Source: Sanguinoderma infundibulare
Taxonomy: Eukaryota > Basidiomycota > Agaricomycetes > Polyporales > Polyporaceae
Direction of reading: 5' to 3'
DNA length: 64,000 nt
NCBI GenBank assembly: GCA_032821775.1
Contig: JAVLRN010000015.1
Location: 496,001-560,000 of the forward strand
Shown: one piece after another, positions 33,720 through 45,768 of the stretch
Numbering within the stretch: position 1 is the first letter of the stretch
How the letters are laid out: every line of letters starts with the position of its first letter
Made by a program: the position numbers and the translations under genes
The notes under the pieces: model-generated
Databases searched by the model: none
What the model saw: only the letters and a program-made list of their open reading frames with translations
Told to the model about the DNA's origin: nothing

Positions 33720-34446
33720 ATGGTGCGCCCACTTTCTGCCCGCCTGGCGCAGGCTGTCCGCCCTCGCCGCACTCCCCAGTCCCACCTTCGTTTGCACCAG
33801 CAACAGCGCTTCGCGTCGTCGACCCCCAGCGCCGAGGAGATCCAGAAAAAGGCCCAGGACGCCCTCTCGTCCGTCCAGAAGGGTTTGGGCCAGGCACTCG
33901 AGGCTGGCAGGAAGTTCCTTGGTCCTGTCGGAGAGCAGGCGGGAGCCATGTTGGGATGTACGTGGTCCGTTCCTCTCGTGTGCGCTCCGCGTTTTGTATG
34001 CGCTGGCTTCAAGCATAGGCCCCTGCAAAGAGCGCATGCGGGAATGCGGAAGATAGCACGAACGAGGCGCACCATTTTGGATGCCAAACTGACCTTGCAT
34101 GGACTGTGTTTCTCCAGCTTACCGTGAACCCTTGGCGTACAACTTCGCCGTCTTCCGGGAAGTCCTCAAGCAGGTGTACATCGCGGAGCGCCTCCAACCG
34201 CCTCCCCTCTCCGCGTTCGGCTCCGTGTACTCGCAGTTGTGGGCCCGCGCGACCAACCTCCAGTACTACCGCGAGCTTCTGCGGTCGGGGGACCTGACCA
34301 AGGTTGGCATCTACGCGCTTGAGGCGTACGGTATCTTTAAGGTATGTCCGGATCGTTCTACGTTACGTTGTGTTGCTAATGGGAGCCATGTTTAGATTGG
34401 CGAGATCGTTGGTCGCAGAAGTCTCATCGGTTACAACATCCAATAG
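33720..34446 (+). CDS. ATP20: Mitochondrial ATP synthase subunit g
   Basis: Small membrane subunit of the F0 sector that supports dimerisation of ATP synthase in the inner mitochondrial membrane. Three exons: 33720-33957, 34118-34341 and 34396-34446; 170 aa. Introns are 160 nt (GTACGT...CTCCAG) and 54 nt (GTATGT...TTTAG). Residues 1-35 are rich in R, S, Q and L without acidic residues, a typical mitochondrial presequence. The conserved core reads YREPLAYNFAVFREVLKQVY, then ATNLQYYRELLRSGDLTKVG, and the end IGEIVGRRSLIGY. The small last exon encodes 16 residues including this conserved tail. Confidence 0.9.
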
Positions 34447-34890
34447 ACTCGTGGCGCTCCCTGTCACCGAACCTGTAGACCTCCTTAATCGGACTATATG
34501 TATCTTGGCGATGTTCTGCATGCCGCCTCAACGCGATATATGTCCGTTGCTCGCATGTTTTCTCATCCCTCGAACACTACGTCAAGATCATCTCGTCGAT
34601 TTGGTTCCCGCGTGAGGCGGTCGATTGCTCAAGAACACTGGATGTGCGTAAGGCGTTTAGGGAGTGCGTTCGGCTGAGCGTGAGTATCTCATACCTGTTC
34701 AGTGAGCACTACCTGCCGCAGCACGCGAGGCTGGCGTCAATGTTCCTTCTGTCTCTTTCACCTACCATACCTCCTGATCCTGAGTACGCTTAGGATACCT
34801 CCAATGTGCGTCTGTCGACACCTCACATTATCGAAATCATTGCTTACAGACTCTTCTCTCACCAGTGTCGTCAATAAATCTCGCTGACAA
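34447..34890. other. Intergenic
   Basis: 3' flank of ATP20 and promoter of the first BTB gene. Only short frames; nothing recognised. Confidence 0.45.
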
Positions 34891-35967
34891 ATGCCGCCCG
34901 GAGACGTACAGAGAGATCCAGACCTGTGGCTCGAGGATGGTAATATAGTCATCGTGGCCGCCTCAACCACTGCTTTCCGAGTTTATCAAGGGCTCCTGGG
35001 CCGAGTTTCTCCCGTTTTCGCGGACATGTTCAAGTTCAAGCCCGATCCTACCGAGAAGATCGATAGCTGTCCCGTCGTCCACATCTCAGACTCCCCCGGA
35101 GAGATCGGCCATTTCCTGCACGCCGTCTTCACCTCTGGGTTTGCGTGAGTGAACGCGTTCCTGCCGTCCTCGTTGTCGATCTGATGTTTAGCGGTCAGGC
35201 TTTCCACACAGAAAACCCTTCCGTTCGCAAAAATATCGTCCATCATCCGTGTCGCACACAAGTACCAGGCGCAGGACATCGTGGAAGCCGCCTCGAGCCG
35301 CCTTGAAAACTTCCTGATCCCCCCTCCAGGCCCGGGGAACTGGATCGACTCCACTCTGTCCTGGAAGGGGCGGTGGGAGATGGGCCAGAGGCAGTGCGGC
35401 ATCACCTTCGAGGTCGAGAACGCCATCGAGACCGTCAACCTCGCACGTCTCCTCGACAAACCGCTCATGCTACCCGTCGCGCTGTACCTGTGTTGCCTGC
35501 TGGACCCCGTCCAGCTGCGCAACGGCGTCGAGCGCGCGGACGGCGTGCTTGAGAAGCTCTCCAACGAGGACTTTGCGCGGTGCGTGCGCGCGCTGCCCGT
35601 CCTCTCGAAGGAGTGCCATGCGATCGTGTTGCGCTCTGTGGACGGTAATCGCAATTGGGGGACCCGGGACTGTTCTCGGTGTATGGAACGGTGGGGGACA
35701 TCTTTGACTAGCTATGGGGTGGATGCTAGGGAGAACCATGCTTGCGCGTTGTCCGAAATGTTAGTCAGGGTCGACCGCAGAGAGCCCGAGTCAACGGCGT
35801 GGTCAAGGGCAAGATTTTGCGCCTCTTGTCGCGCCGTGTGGCTGACGCTCTCAGCGAAGGAGTGTGTGGAGACCCGCGCGAAGCTCCCACAGTTCTTTGC
35901 GCTGGAGTCGGATCTGCCTGACGGGTGGGACTCGAGCTGGGTGAGTGCATCGTCTGGCCTTTGCTGA
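34891..35967 (+). CDS. BTB/POZ domain protein A
   Basis: Two exons: 34891-35144 and 35199-35967, intron 54 nt (GTGAGT...GTCAG); 340 aa. The N-terminal BTB fold reads DLWLEDGNIVIVAASTTAFRVY, GLLGRVSPVFADMF, then HISDSPGEIGHFLHAVFTSG. After the intron come IIRVAHKYQAQDIVEAA and a conserved C-terminal region (AIETVNLARLLDKP, ALYLCCLLDP, LRNGVERADGVLEKLSNEDFARC). This single-BTB type without kelch or zinc fingers is a large expanded family in Agaricomycetes. BTB domains mediate protein-protein contacts, often as cullin-3 adaptors, but the partner here is unknown. Tandem with gene B 0.4 kb downstream. Confidence 0.88.
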
Positions 35968-36360
35968 CTGCGGCGCGCGCTGACACATCGCGGGCAATGT
36001 CATTGGGACACAGATTAGTTCTTTTTATGGCCAGTGACTGCGCGTGTAGCAAATGGTCTGTGATTGCACTGAACTCGATCATCCTTGTTGACCTTAGCGA
36101 TGGGCGAATCGACTGCACGATGTCAAGTCACGAACTATTTATTAACGTTTGGATTTTTGATCCAGCTTCTTCGGTTCTTCGGCCAGCTGGCGCCGCAGAT
36201 GGGGTTGATAAGAGTACCGCAGCACCCCAAGTCGTCGACCGCACTCCAACCCCACGACCTCCACAACGCCGTACCCGATCCGCATCTCAAGCTGCACTCT
36301 GGTACGTATCCTTGAAATTGATAGCTGTCCTACAACTACTAAGAGCCTCCGTAGTCACCG
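35968..36360. other. Intergenic between BTB genes
   Basis: A short exon-like frame at about 36150-36300 (QLLRFFGQLAPQMGL) is unrecognised. It must also hold the promoter of BTB gene B. Confidence 0.4.
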
Positions 36361-37465
36361 ATGAGCCCAGTAAAAGATGAAGAATGTTGGTTCGAAGACG
36401 GAAACATCGTAATCATCGCCAGCGGGGCCACTGCGTTTCGCGTGTACAAGGGCCTCCTCGCAAGCGTTTCTCCCGTCTTCAAAGACCTCTTCTCCTTGCC
36501 CCAGGGGAATATGGAGGCGGAAACAATGGACGGTTGTCCGGTCGTGCGTGTTGACGACTCTCCTCGAGGGTTTCATTTCTTCCTATGTCTTTTTCTCAAA
36601 CCCGACTTCGCGTAAGTCTCTCGATGTCATTTTTCTGCGTGGATGTTGTGTTAAACGTCTCGGTCCAAGCAGTACTCTATTCCGTTTCCCATCGTCTTTC
36701 CCATCTGGCCCGTCGCTGTCGTTCGCAAACCTCGCTGCCACGATTCGCATCGCCCACAAGTACCAGGTAGACGGCGCGCTGGAGCCCGCAGTCGCTCGGC
36801 TTCGGGCTCTTTTCAACCCAGGTCCCGGCTGGGCAGACCTTCGAATGCCCCATCAGAAACGCTGGGACCACTGGAAAAAGAGTCTTAATCTGGAGATCGA
36901 GCCCCATGACGCTGTCGAAGCCGTAGAGATCTTCCGGCTCGTTGACAAGCCCGAGTGTCTCCCATTCGCGCTATACATTTGCTGCCTCTGCGAGCCCCCG
37001 GTGCTCCGTCACGGCGTCGAGCGCGACGACGGCAGGGTCGTACGGCTGTCGGACGAAGACTTCGCGCGCTGCGTCAAGGGCGGGCTCGCGCTCTCGAAGG
37101 AGTGCCACATCGTCGTGCAGCGTGCTTTCGAGGCCCACGCGTATGGTATAGACGCCTTGGTCACCTCACAGAGCTGCACTGTGGAGCAGAAACGATGCCT
37201 CGAATCATTCAAGTCCATGGCGAGCAAACACGCTGTGAACAGGATGATATATCCGCTTGCCGACACCTTCGTCCCCATCGACACTCGCAACCCGTCACCC
37301 GGTTCATACAAGACATGGCGCTATCCGTTGTGCAACAATTGCTCCCGTCGGCTGTCGAACACATCTATCGATCTATGCCGGAGCTTGTTCCTGGAGTTGC
37401 CCAAGGTATTTTCCCTCCAACCGGAGGCACCCGCTGGCGCATCGATTTTCGCTGGAATGCTTTAA
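36361..37465 (+). CDS. BTB/POZ domain protein B
   Basis: Two exons: 36361-36611 and 36673-37465, intron 61 nt (GTAAGT...AGCAG); 347 aa. The BTB region reads CWFEDGNIVIIASGATAFRVYK, LLASVSPVFKDLF, CPVVRVDDSPRGFHFFLCLFLKP. The second exon has IRIAHKYQVDGALEPAVARL, AVEAVEIFRLVDKPECLPFALY, LRHGVERDDGRVVRLSDEDFARC, and a cysteine-containing tail (YPLCNNCSRRLS). Same intron position as proteins A and E. The C-terminal tail recurs as a fragment at 37918-38053. Confidence 0.88.
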
Positions 37466-37917
37466 CGAGGTTACGAGGTTGAGAGCGAGCAGTAGCATTT
37501 CATTGACATGATGTATTCGACGAGGCTTGGCCACCGTTACGTTCTTTTCTCGGACTAGTATGATTCGGGTGTGCCCCCAGCTGCAACAAGCTTCACAAAC
37601 ACTATAACGACGATCAGAGTGACAATTATGTTTTCATCTCCGGAAGACCAGCAACCGAGACTATATCTGCCAACCCTGGGTTGCTGACCACGAGGACATG
37701 CCCACGATGTACATCGCATGAGGGACAAATATTGGAACAAGCGCGATGCGTCGACGGCACCCTGAGGGTATAGATAATTGTTATCACGTTCCAGAAGTCA
37801 CCGAAGTACGATTTTAAAGCCCATCCGACTGCCCACGGCAACCCCAGCCTTCCCATCTTCCGACGCATCCCTAAGCCGCTTCTGACCAATACTACATAGC
37901 CACCTCGCATCCCAGAG
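37466..37917. other. Intergenic
   Basis: 3' flank of BTB gene B; nothing recognised apart from the relic that follows. Confidence 0.4.
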
Positions 37918-38053
37918 GTGTACCGCCCAGCAGAAACGATGCGTCGAATCGTTCCAAACAATAGCGAGCGACCACCCTGTCGACACAGCGATATACGCTC
38001 TTGCCCACACCGTTATCGGGATCGACTGCCATAGCCCGCTACGCAATTGGCGA
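37918..38053 (+). pseudogene. BTB-gene C-terminal fragment
   Basis: Reads CTAQQKRCVESFQTIASDHPV and continues AIYALAHTVIGIDCHSP. This matches CTVEQKRCLESFKSMASKHAV and IYPLADTFVPIDTRNPSP of BTB protein B (about 37174-37290). No BTB domain or start remains. It sits between the BTB pair and the 3' end of the first VTT gene, so it is the remnant of a third tandem BTB gene. Confidence 0.85.
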
Positions 38054-38067
38054 GTTCGTCGGGGTCC

Positions 38068-39803
38068 TCAAGCCCCCAGTCGCGAGCCATCGCGGACACC
38101 GTATGCGTCATCAAAGCGCAACCCGGCGCCGTACGCATTCGGCGGCGGCGAGCGCGGCGGTGCAAACGTGGGCATGTTACCCTGCTGTGGGCGATTCTGC
38201 ACGGCCATGGGTATGTTCGCCTGTGCTGGTGCAGGGAACGGAGCTGGGGGGTACCTGAGTCTATCATCACGCGGCACGAGAGGCGTGAGCGGCGTGACGT
38301 CCTCTGGATCGTTGTGCGGGGGCTGGATAGAGAACGAGGAGGTGGAGGTACCGTCACCCTGAAGCTTCACCTGGCGGGCCTTGCGGCGGCGGTAGATGAC
38401 GTGCTCCTTCACGCCGTCAATCTTGCCGTTCACGTACCGCATCGCGACGATGGTCATGATGACAGTTAAGATGATGATGACGGTCTTGGCGGTTTTCTGC
38501 CCCTTTGTTTTTTCCACTGGTGCTGGATGGTAAGGACTCCGGGTGCGACGGTAAAAGGCAAAGGACTCACAGTTTCCGTTCGCGTCCACGGTACCGGTGC
38601 CGAGGTAGACGGCCGCGAATTGCTTCGGCAGCGATACGAACGCGGCGACGAGGAATGTGAGCACGTTCATGCCGCATGTCGCGAAGACAGCCGTCGTGAC
38701 TGGGCGCGGCGCGGAGAACAACAGTGTGTCAGATTGCGGCGGCTCGCGCAGCAACAATAGGATCTGGGAGACGCACTGTGTCCAGGAATCGCGCTGTACC
38801 GGACTATGATCGCCATCCGCATGCCTCCTTCACGAATGACCTCTGTCAAGAGCGCGTAGCGGAGGTTCTTCTCCTCTGTCTTTTGGCCGCGCGCGCGGCA
38901 GCAGTAGCGGAAGGTGCTGCGTAGAAATTGTGAGATGCATGGCCCGCCGGAGTGCACGCGCGACATTCACTGCACGTCAGATACATCGAAGGCGCGTATA
39001 CGGCATACTCGCACGATGTTCCGGTTGTGATATGCAGTGCTTAAGTGGGGGGACTTACTAGTAGGTGGCGAGTTCCCCGATGATTGTGCCTGCAGCAACG
39101 ATCCCGAACCCAATCCAAACGCCCCAAAACTCCCCGCAGAGAAGGGCAACTAGCTCATGGCCTATGAGAGGAGGGAAGGATAAGATGACCATGATACCGA
39201 TGGGGATGAGCCATGCGCCTGGTGTTCTAGTCACATACTTGAGATGCGATAGATCGGAGAGTGAGGCAATGCCACCACTTACTCTAGCAACCAATTCCGA
39301 GCAGGCCTAAGAACCTTGACGATATTGTCTTGCTCGACGTTGAACACGATGAGGACGACGATGACAAGGATTGCAACAATGAAGGAAACTGTAAAGAAGT
39401 GTCAGCATCGGAATCCGACAAAGACACTCACGCGCGACGTACTGAGGTTCCTCGGGTTTTTGAAGTACGACAGGTGCATGAACTTCTGGAAGCTGGAGAT
39501 GTTGCATGTTCTCGTCTTGTTTGCGAGAGCTTCGACTTCTGAAGGAGTAGGACTGGGGGTGCGCGCAACTTGGCGGTAGTCGACGCCTATTCGACCCTCC
39601 TTGTAGCCAATTGTCGATTCGTCGTCGAAGGAACGCGGGGGAGATGAGGAGGGGACTTGGAGGGCATTCTCGTTACGAGGCGGATAGAAGGTGGGAGGCC
39701 CTTGAGGCTGCGGAGCGTATAGTTGCGTAGTGCTTCGGAAGGGCAGATAAGCATACAAACGCCAATGAAACTATCCGAGAAACGAGGCTCACCCAGAAGA
39801 CAT
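38068..39803 (-). CDS. VTT-domain (TVP38-like) membrane protein 1
   Basis: Seven exons: 39803-39793, 39732-39443, 39388-39283, 39226-39059, 38916-38777, 38699-38571 and 38516-38068; 430 aa. A hydrophobic segment follows a 100-residue cytosolic N-terminus. Then the VTT core: PPLIGHELVALLCGEFWG, IGFGIVAAGTIIGELATY, the cytosolic loop EEKNLRYALLTEVIREGG, RYSAIPGH-TTAVFATCGM and SLPKQFAAVYLG. A last span is followed by a basic motif (YRRRKARQ). The G-hG---h--R-s-hP pattern is that of the TVP38/TMEM64/DedA superfamily, usually of Golgi/ER membranes. It lacks the intron that splits exon 4 into 58 + 110 nt in its three paralogues (168 nt here), and also the last intron. The C-terminal tail is P-rich. 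Confidence 0.78.
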
Positions 39804-39858
39804 CCGAGGGAAATTAGAAGAGTTGAAGTAGAGGAGGAGAGGAGACAGTGGGACATGG

Positions 39859-39867
39859 TATATATAT
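39859..39867 (-). promoter_or_regulatory. TATA box of VTT gene 1
   Basis: ATATATATA on the minus strand, about 56 bp before the proposed start at 39803. Another ATG at 39856 abuts it and would be too close to be transcribed, which supports the shorter first exon. Confidence 0.45.
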
Positions 39868-41823
39868 CCGGGTTTGCGCTCAAGTGGAAAAAGTGTGGGT
39901 AGGAGACACTGTGGGGCAGGATCGCGACGTGCTTCGCGTTAGAGATGAAGGACAGTGAAGGACAGCCACTGGATGGCATGGATATGTAACTGCGGTCTAT
40001 CAATGGGTCATCATCGATATACTTAGTAGCTTGCACGCGTACGCCTTGCACATCGCCCGGATACTGGATATGTCTCAGGCCGGGCATGTAATGCCATGCG
40101 AGCCCGCTCACTATGTAAGCCCCACTTCCGGCCCACCCAGCGGCGTCGCATAACTCAACTAATCACTGCCTCGGACATGTTCGGTCTCCGACAGTGATTC
40201 CTATTAGACTGAATGTTTCCATCAAAGCAACGGGTATGTAGCCTCTTGTAAGTACTGACCCAGTTGAGTAGATAGATCGCAGTATGTACTGCCTCACGGC
40301 TCAGTGGGCGCTCGGTCCGAGACGTTATTGAAATTGGGGACGTTACATATGTAACGCTGGACGCGCACCGCCTGGTTGTCCACGCGCAGTGGACAACGTG
40401 AGTAAAAGCAAACATTCGCATTCGGCTGACAATGAACAGTAGCATATCCTTGAACACGCACGCGCACGCATTTCTTCACAAAACGACGACTCCAACCAGT
40501 AACGTCGGGACAAGCCCTCATCGCAAAGCGTCAAGGCCGTACCACTGCCGGCATCTCAAGTCGTACACGCTCGTCAAAGTTGTGGTGCCGCCACGGCGCC
40601 TTGCCACACTGCGGTCGTGTCGGGTAGATGTCGACATCGTTTGTTGTCTAGATCGCACAGCGAACTTGTTCTTAGACCCACCGCGTCCAGCCACAAGTCA
40701 AATTCACAAAGAAACCTCCTCCCACTTTGAACATAGTCGAACAAAGTAACCCACGGCGTCTGAAATTCGCCTTGCACAAGGAGCTGTGAAGAGAACGCCC
40801 TTGTCGGACAAGCGAGTCATCACGGTAGCATGTTGCGCAGAGCAAGCATCTTCGCTTGCCTGTGCGCAGCACGCCGCCGCCCAATGTAAGTGCCGCGGAT
40901 GCACACCACAATGGAGACCGAGAGTCGTAGGGTGGGTTGAGAAGAAATGGACGTAACGTCGCCGTTGCTAGGAACAGACTTCTATGAGGGGAACGTACCA
41001 CTACTTCTGCCGCGGATGCATGACTCCGCCCGGGCCCTTGACGATCTCCAGTGTCTTCGAGTTGTCTGCCATCCGGCGTGAGCATTTCAGCTATACAACG
41101 TATAGGAGTTTGATGGGGAGACACACACCTGCAAGGTGCTCCGAGGATGCTCACCCAGGCTCATCCGGGGCGGGAAGGAGGATGGCTGCCAGAGAAGACT
41201 TGCTTGGATACTCAGTACTCATGTCGTGCGGAGATGACATTTGGAAAGATTGTCCATGGACCGGTAGAGGTCTGTGACTTCATGCCCAGAAATCAATAGA
41301 CACTTAGAACATGCACGTCGAGAAACTTCAAACTTACGAGGACGAGGTGCGTATCAACAGAATGTACGACATGCCGAAGCTAGGAAATGAGGAAATCGCC
41401 AAGCACACATAGCGTGGGAACTGACGGATTTAAATATCCCTATCAACAACCCTACTCTGGGGTTCCATGACCGTCTACTTATCGCTTCATATGAGATTGT
41501 AGTCAAGCGATCAAATTCATTTATATTCTTTTCTTACTGGCGTTAACACCTACTAACACGTCCTGAACGATGAGTTGACCAAATTTCCCCGAGGAGCTAC
41601 TGACAAGCCTACCACAGGTTGCGTCCGCAAACACCCTCCCAACCATTGAATACAAACTTGTCGATGTGTACAGGATTGTCCGTATGCCACTGGAGAACTC
41701 ATGTCGGAGACCTAGCAAGTGGCCTATTTGCGCCGGATGAACGGCGAACGTGCCCGATCCATCCGCCTGGGATGGGACGAGAAATAACCACTCGAGGGCA
41801 AGTTTACCTCTTCCGCTCACCCT
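39868..41823. other. Intergenic between VTT genes 1 and 2
   Basis: No recognisable gene. Contains the duplicated block at 40545-40715. A minus-strand frame at 41521-41820 (99 aa) lies just 3' of VTT gene 2 and is probably untranslated sequence. Confidence 0.45.
40545..40715 (+). repeat. Duplicated intergenic block, copy 1
   Basis: Matches 45035-45217. Shared core: CTAGATCGCACAG, then TTGTTCTTAGACCCACC and ACAAGTCAAATT. It lies in the same position relative to the VTT genes as copy 2, so the tandem duplication unit of the array included intergenic DNA. Confidence 0.75.
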
Positions 41824-43963
41824 CTATCGCTCCGGTCCTCCGGTCCCATGCCCGCTCAAGTGAGGACTACTTGCTCCCTCCAAGTCCCCTCCAGCACTCA
41901 TCGGGTGCGTTCGCGGAAAACCTCGCAGCCCCGTGGCCATACTGGCAACAGTGGTCGCCTTGACAGTGGCCATGTTGATCGCGGACCGATTTTCGGGGCT
42001 GACGTCGGCCGTTCTCGCTCGCTCCAGGTCGACATTGACGTCCTTGGGCACGGCTCCGTTGGGGTATCCTACAGCTGCGAGGAGCTTCGCTTGCCTGTTC
42101 GCATTACCGGGGCAGAAACCGCGAGGATCGAGAGGGTGGAACGAGAATCCGGACGAGCAGCGTCAGAGTTGGGGATAGAAAGCGCAGTGGGTTTCATCGT
42201 GTCGGCGCAGCGCGGCGTTCAGTAGTACGCGTACGAAGTCGAGTGCCGCCGTATTTCGCGTCGCCGATCGAGCCAGTAAGGCAAGTTGTCATCATGGCGG
42301 TGGGATCAGTATGAGAAGCGTAAATGCGTTCAGGGGTATAGATGATTTGCATGTGGAGTGGAACGACAAATGAGTGACTGGCGACCAAAATTGGCCCTAG
42401 AACAATGGGAACCCACCGCGCCTTGCGCCGCCTGTACACGACACCCTCCTTGACTTCGTCCATCTTCTTATAAATGTAGAACAATGCCACATGCGTGATG
42501 ACGACTGTAATCCCGATCACGATGAACTTGATGGTTCTCGGCGTATTCGACTTGTCTGTCACCCGCCCCGCCACACATCGTGGTCCACAGGAGTAAGCAC
42601 CTTAGCGGCGACCGCAGGCCAACGCTGTAGAAACGAAAGTGGCTCACCGTTGCTCGCCTGAGAGACACCGATGTAGACGGCCATCAGCTGCTTCGGAAGC
42701 CCGAGGATCGCTGCGGCGGAGAACACCCACACGCTCATCCCGATCGTCGAGAAAAGCGCCGTGAGGACTGTCATCAGGTCATCAGCGCCGTCAAGGAGAA
42801 GAGAAGAGGACACAGGGACGCACAATGCCCGGGGATCGCGCTCACTCGCATGATGACGGGAATCCTGAACCCACCATCACGCACGACCTGCGCCATCAAC
42901 GCGTACTTGATCGACGTCTCCTCCATCTTCTTCGCGCGGGTCATGCACAATGACTTGAACACGCTTCCGATCGCCAGGACAGCATCGTGTCAGTATATTG
43001 GGATACACGGGAGAGAAGCAGGACTGCGGGAATTGAAGGGAGACTCACTAGAAGTTCGCGAGCTCGCCGATGAACGTCCCAGCCGCGACGATTCCAAAGC
43101 CGATCCAGATGCCCCAGACGTATCCACACAGCACAGCGACGATCTCGTGTCCGAATAACTGCAAATGGTCACCAAAAACATAAGCATCCATCGCCTCCCT
43201 TTTGGCCACAGTTTCGTGCTCACGGGAGGGAAGGACAGGACAAACATGACCGCAATCGGGATGACCCACCCGCCCGGCGTACTGCAAAGCACGACATCAG
43301 TGAACGTACAAGATCGGACAGAGAGGAAGGGACGCACTCGTGCATCCAGTTTGCAAAGGGCCGCAACCAATCCTCGATACGGCTCTGGTACACCAAGAAC
43401 ACAATCACAAGGGCAATCACTGCGAGCGTGATCACCGTCGTCACTATAGCCAAGAATCAAACCGTATCAGACTCTCGCAATCACCTAGAATACACAAACA
43501 GATGTTGATACGCACATATCTGCCTCGGGCTCCTGAAGTTGAACATCTGCTTGATGTCGCACGACCGGCTCTTGTGCGTGAGCGCGTACTTCTCCGAATG
43601 CGTTGGGCTCGGCGTTCGCATAAGCTCGCGCAGGTCGGTTCGAGTCAGGCCGTCCTTATTGGTGTGATCTCTTAAGTTCTCAGGGTTTCCAATTCTGTGG
43701 CCAGCAGTAGCAGCGATGCCTGCATTGAGATCTGGAGGCTGTTTGGACGGCGGGTAGGGCGGCTCGGATGTGTGCAGCGGCCGTGGGGCGGGCGCGATGA
43801 TGGTAAGAGAGGAATTCGGTAGATATTGATACCCATCGATGACGGTGTATGGAGGGGCCTGGTCCGAGGCGCTGTTGAAGTTGGTGCTGGACAGACGATA
43901 TACCCGGTGATCAAACGGATGACGATAAACCGGCGATCTGGTGGGTCCGGCTACTCACCTCAT
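41824..43963 (-). CDS. VTT-domain (TVP38-like) membrane protein 2
   Basis: Nine exons: 43963-43959, 43886-43516, 43443-43338, 43281-43224, 43158-43049, 42963-42824, 42767-42648, 42555-42417 and 42094-41824; 439 aa. The first exon is only ATGAG. Its phase (2) is that of the longer first exons in genes 1 and 4. The VTT core reads LFGHEIVAVLCGYVWG, IGFGIVAAGTFIGELANF, VVRDGGFRIPVIMRVSAIPGH and LGLPKQLMAVYIGVS. A last span precedes KKMDEVKEGVVYRRRKAR. Six or so hydrophobic segments predict a Golgi/ER membrane protein. Exons 3-8 have exactly the same lengths as gene 4 (106, 58, 110, 140, 120, 139). Intron 8 is unusually long (322 nt). Confidence 0.78.
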
Positions 43964-44454
43964 GCTCTCAAACTGGAAGGGAGCTGAGGGACTGACGATT
44001 CGACACGTCGATGTAAATAGGAATGACAAGACCGGGAGAGTTGAGTGAACTAGAGCGGCGGCGAAAGCCTAAAAAGAGATGAGTGGAGATGCGAGTGAAA
44101 CCAATCGGTTGGTCTGTGAAGCGTTCGCCGCCCCTCTTCTAGTCTTATACTTGCCGATCCTTCTTTCTTGACTCTGCTAGAAACGCAAAGTTATTAGCCT
44201 GTCATTCATTCCCCGCGCAGTGACACAGGTCATATCCGGACCAGCTCCCAGTCCATGGCGCTCTGTCAGAGTCGCCGGACTCGTGCCTGCCAACGATCGA
44301 AATAGCCGGGCACCCCCACCGATCGATGCGTACCAATGTCCGTCTGTCCTGTGGCCCTCCGTGCCTGGGTGAGTGCTTCTTCTAGCCTTTCTCGACGCAT
44401 CCCGCGATAGGGCCGCAGCGCACTGGGAATCCACAGTAACTGAGGACATGCTGC

Positions 44455-44690
44455 TACAGCATCCTGGCCCTTCCGACCCTTCCGAGTTCCAGCTGGGTCA
44501 TCGTCTGAGAGTCTTGGCCTACGTGAGTGTAGAGAGGCTGTGCGACATGTAGAGGTGGATTCGATTCGACACGCGCACCAACTGTGTCTGCGGTGGCTGA
44601 GACTCAGGGCGCCTACTAGATGGTACGTAGGCCTGCAACGTAACGACGCTGACAGCACCGTCCGAGCAACAGCATCCGGACAGTCACTCA
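44455..44690 (+). repeat. Dispersed repeat, partial copy A
   Basis: Two blocks match the longer copies. 44460-44552 includes TGGCCTACGTGAGTG and AGAGAGGCTG. 44643-44685 includes GACGCTGACAGCAC and ACAGCATCCGG. The rest is missing or too diverged to align by eye. Confidence 0.7.
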
Positions 44691-45034
44691 CCGTTCGCTT
44701 CGCCGGAACCGGCCGTTAACAGCTTGAAGTAGCGGCGACCCCTAATGAAGTGCATTATATAAGATCACGGTTCTTCCGCACTTACTCTGCCTTTTGGCGT
44801 AGCGGCTGCGGCGGGCGTTTCCGAGCCTTCCTACAGTTTTGAGATAACCGCAACAGGCTCCTTATGTCGAGAACAACGCGGGTCACCACGAATACATACG
44901 GTCGACAAATAAATACATGAAGCTGTCTTTCTCCATAGAACAACACACCAGCTGTCGCGCAGACACCGATCAACGTCTGGACCAGTCCTCCTCAGGCTCG
45001 CGAAACGTGATTAACTACAGGCCGCGCCGGTGCC

Positions 45035-45217
45035 GTCATCCATCGCACCCCCATGTGAAAGTAGAAGCGCTCCTCCCCGCCACGCGGCATCCATCCACGA
45101 ATTGCCTCACGCTTGTTGTTCGCTGTCGTGGTCACACTATCCGTCGCGGCTATCTAGATCGCACAGACAATTTGTTCTTAGACCCACCCCGTCCAGGCCA
45201 CCCACACAAGTCAAATT
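45035..45217 (+). repeat. Duplicated intergenic block, copy 2
   Basis: See 40545-40715. Shares the TTGTTCTTAGACCCACC core and flanks. Confidence 0.75.
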
Positions 45218-45768
45218 AGAAAGCAGCCCAACAACATAAGCGACGCTACCTCAAATTCGAATACCAACTAACCGCTTCAGCTTGCATCAAGGCTGCAAAG
45301 AGGATGTTGTTCGCAAACCAGGACCACCGTGACGTCTGTTCTGCAAGAAGAATGGCCGGCAATCTCTCATAATAACAGTGCGCGTGCGGCACTGAGACAG
45401 AGGCTTGGACCCGAAGGCAAAGTCAATCCTAGATGCCAAGAACGCCAGAACATTGAATCAGTCCGACCGTTGGAATATACACATTGAATGCCTATCGATC
45501 GCGAATGTTCTGGCAACGACGACTTCGGCGTGACGGACCGAGCACAGGCTACACTCTCGAACACCCTCCAGATGGCATTGAACACAAAATCGGCGACGCG
45601 CTGTCTATACACGCGATCGTTCACATCACTGGGGAAGGCTCAGACAGAGAACGACCCCACGTGCGAACGTGCTTAATCCTTCCGCCAAGCTCTCAACCAC
45701 TCTAGGTTAGATTTCGTATTTCCGCTCACCCTCGCGAACCCCGTCCGTCCACACCCCCAACGCCCCGC

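Larger units (their letters stand above)
43964..45768. other. Intergenic between VTT genes 2 and 3
   Basis: Contains part of a dispersed repeat (44455-44690) and the duplicated block 45035-45217. No gene recognised. Confidence 0.45.
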
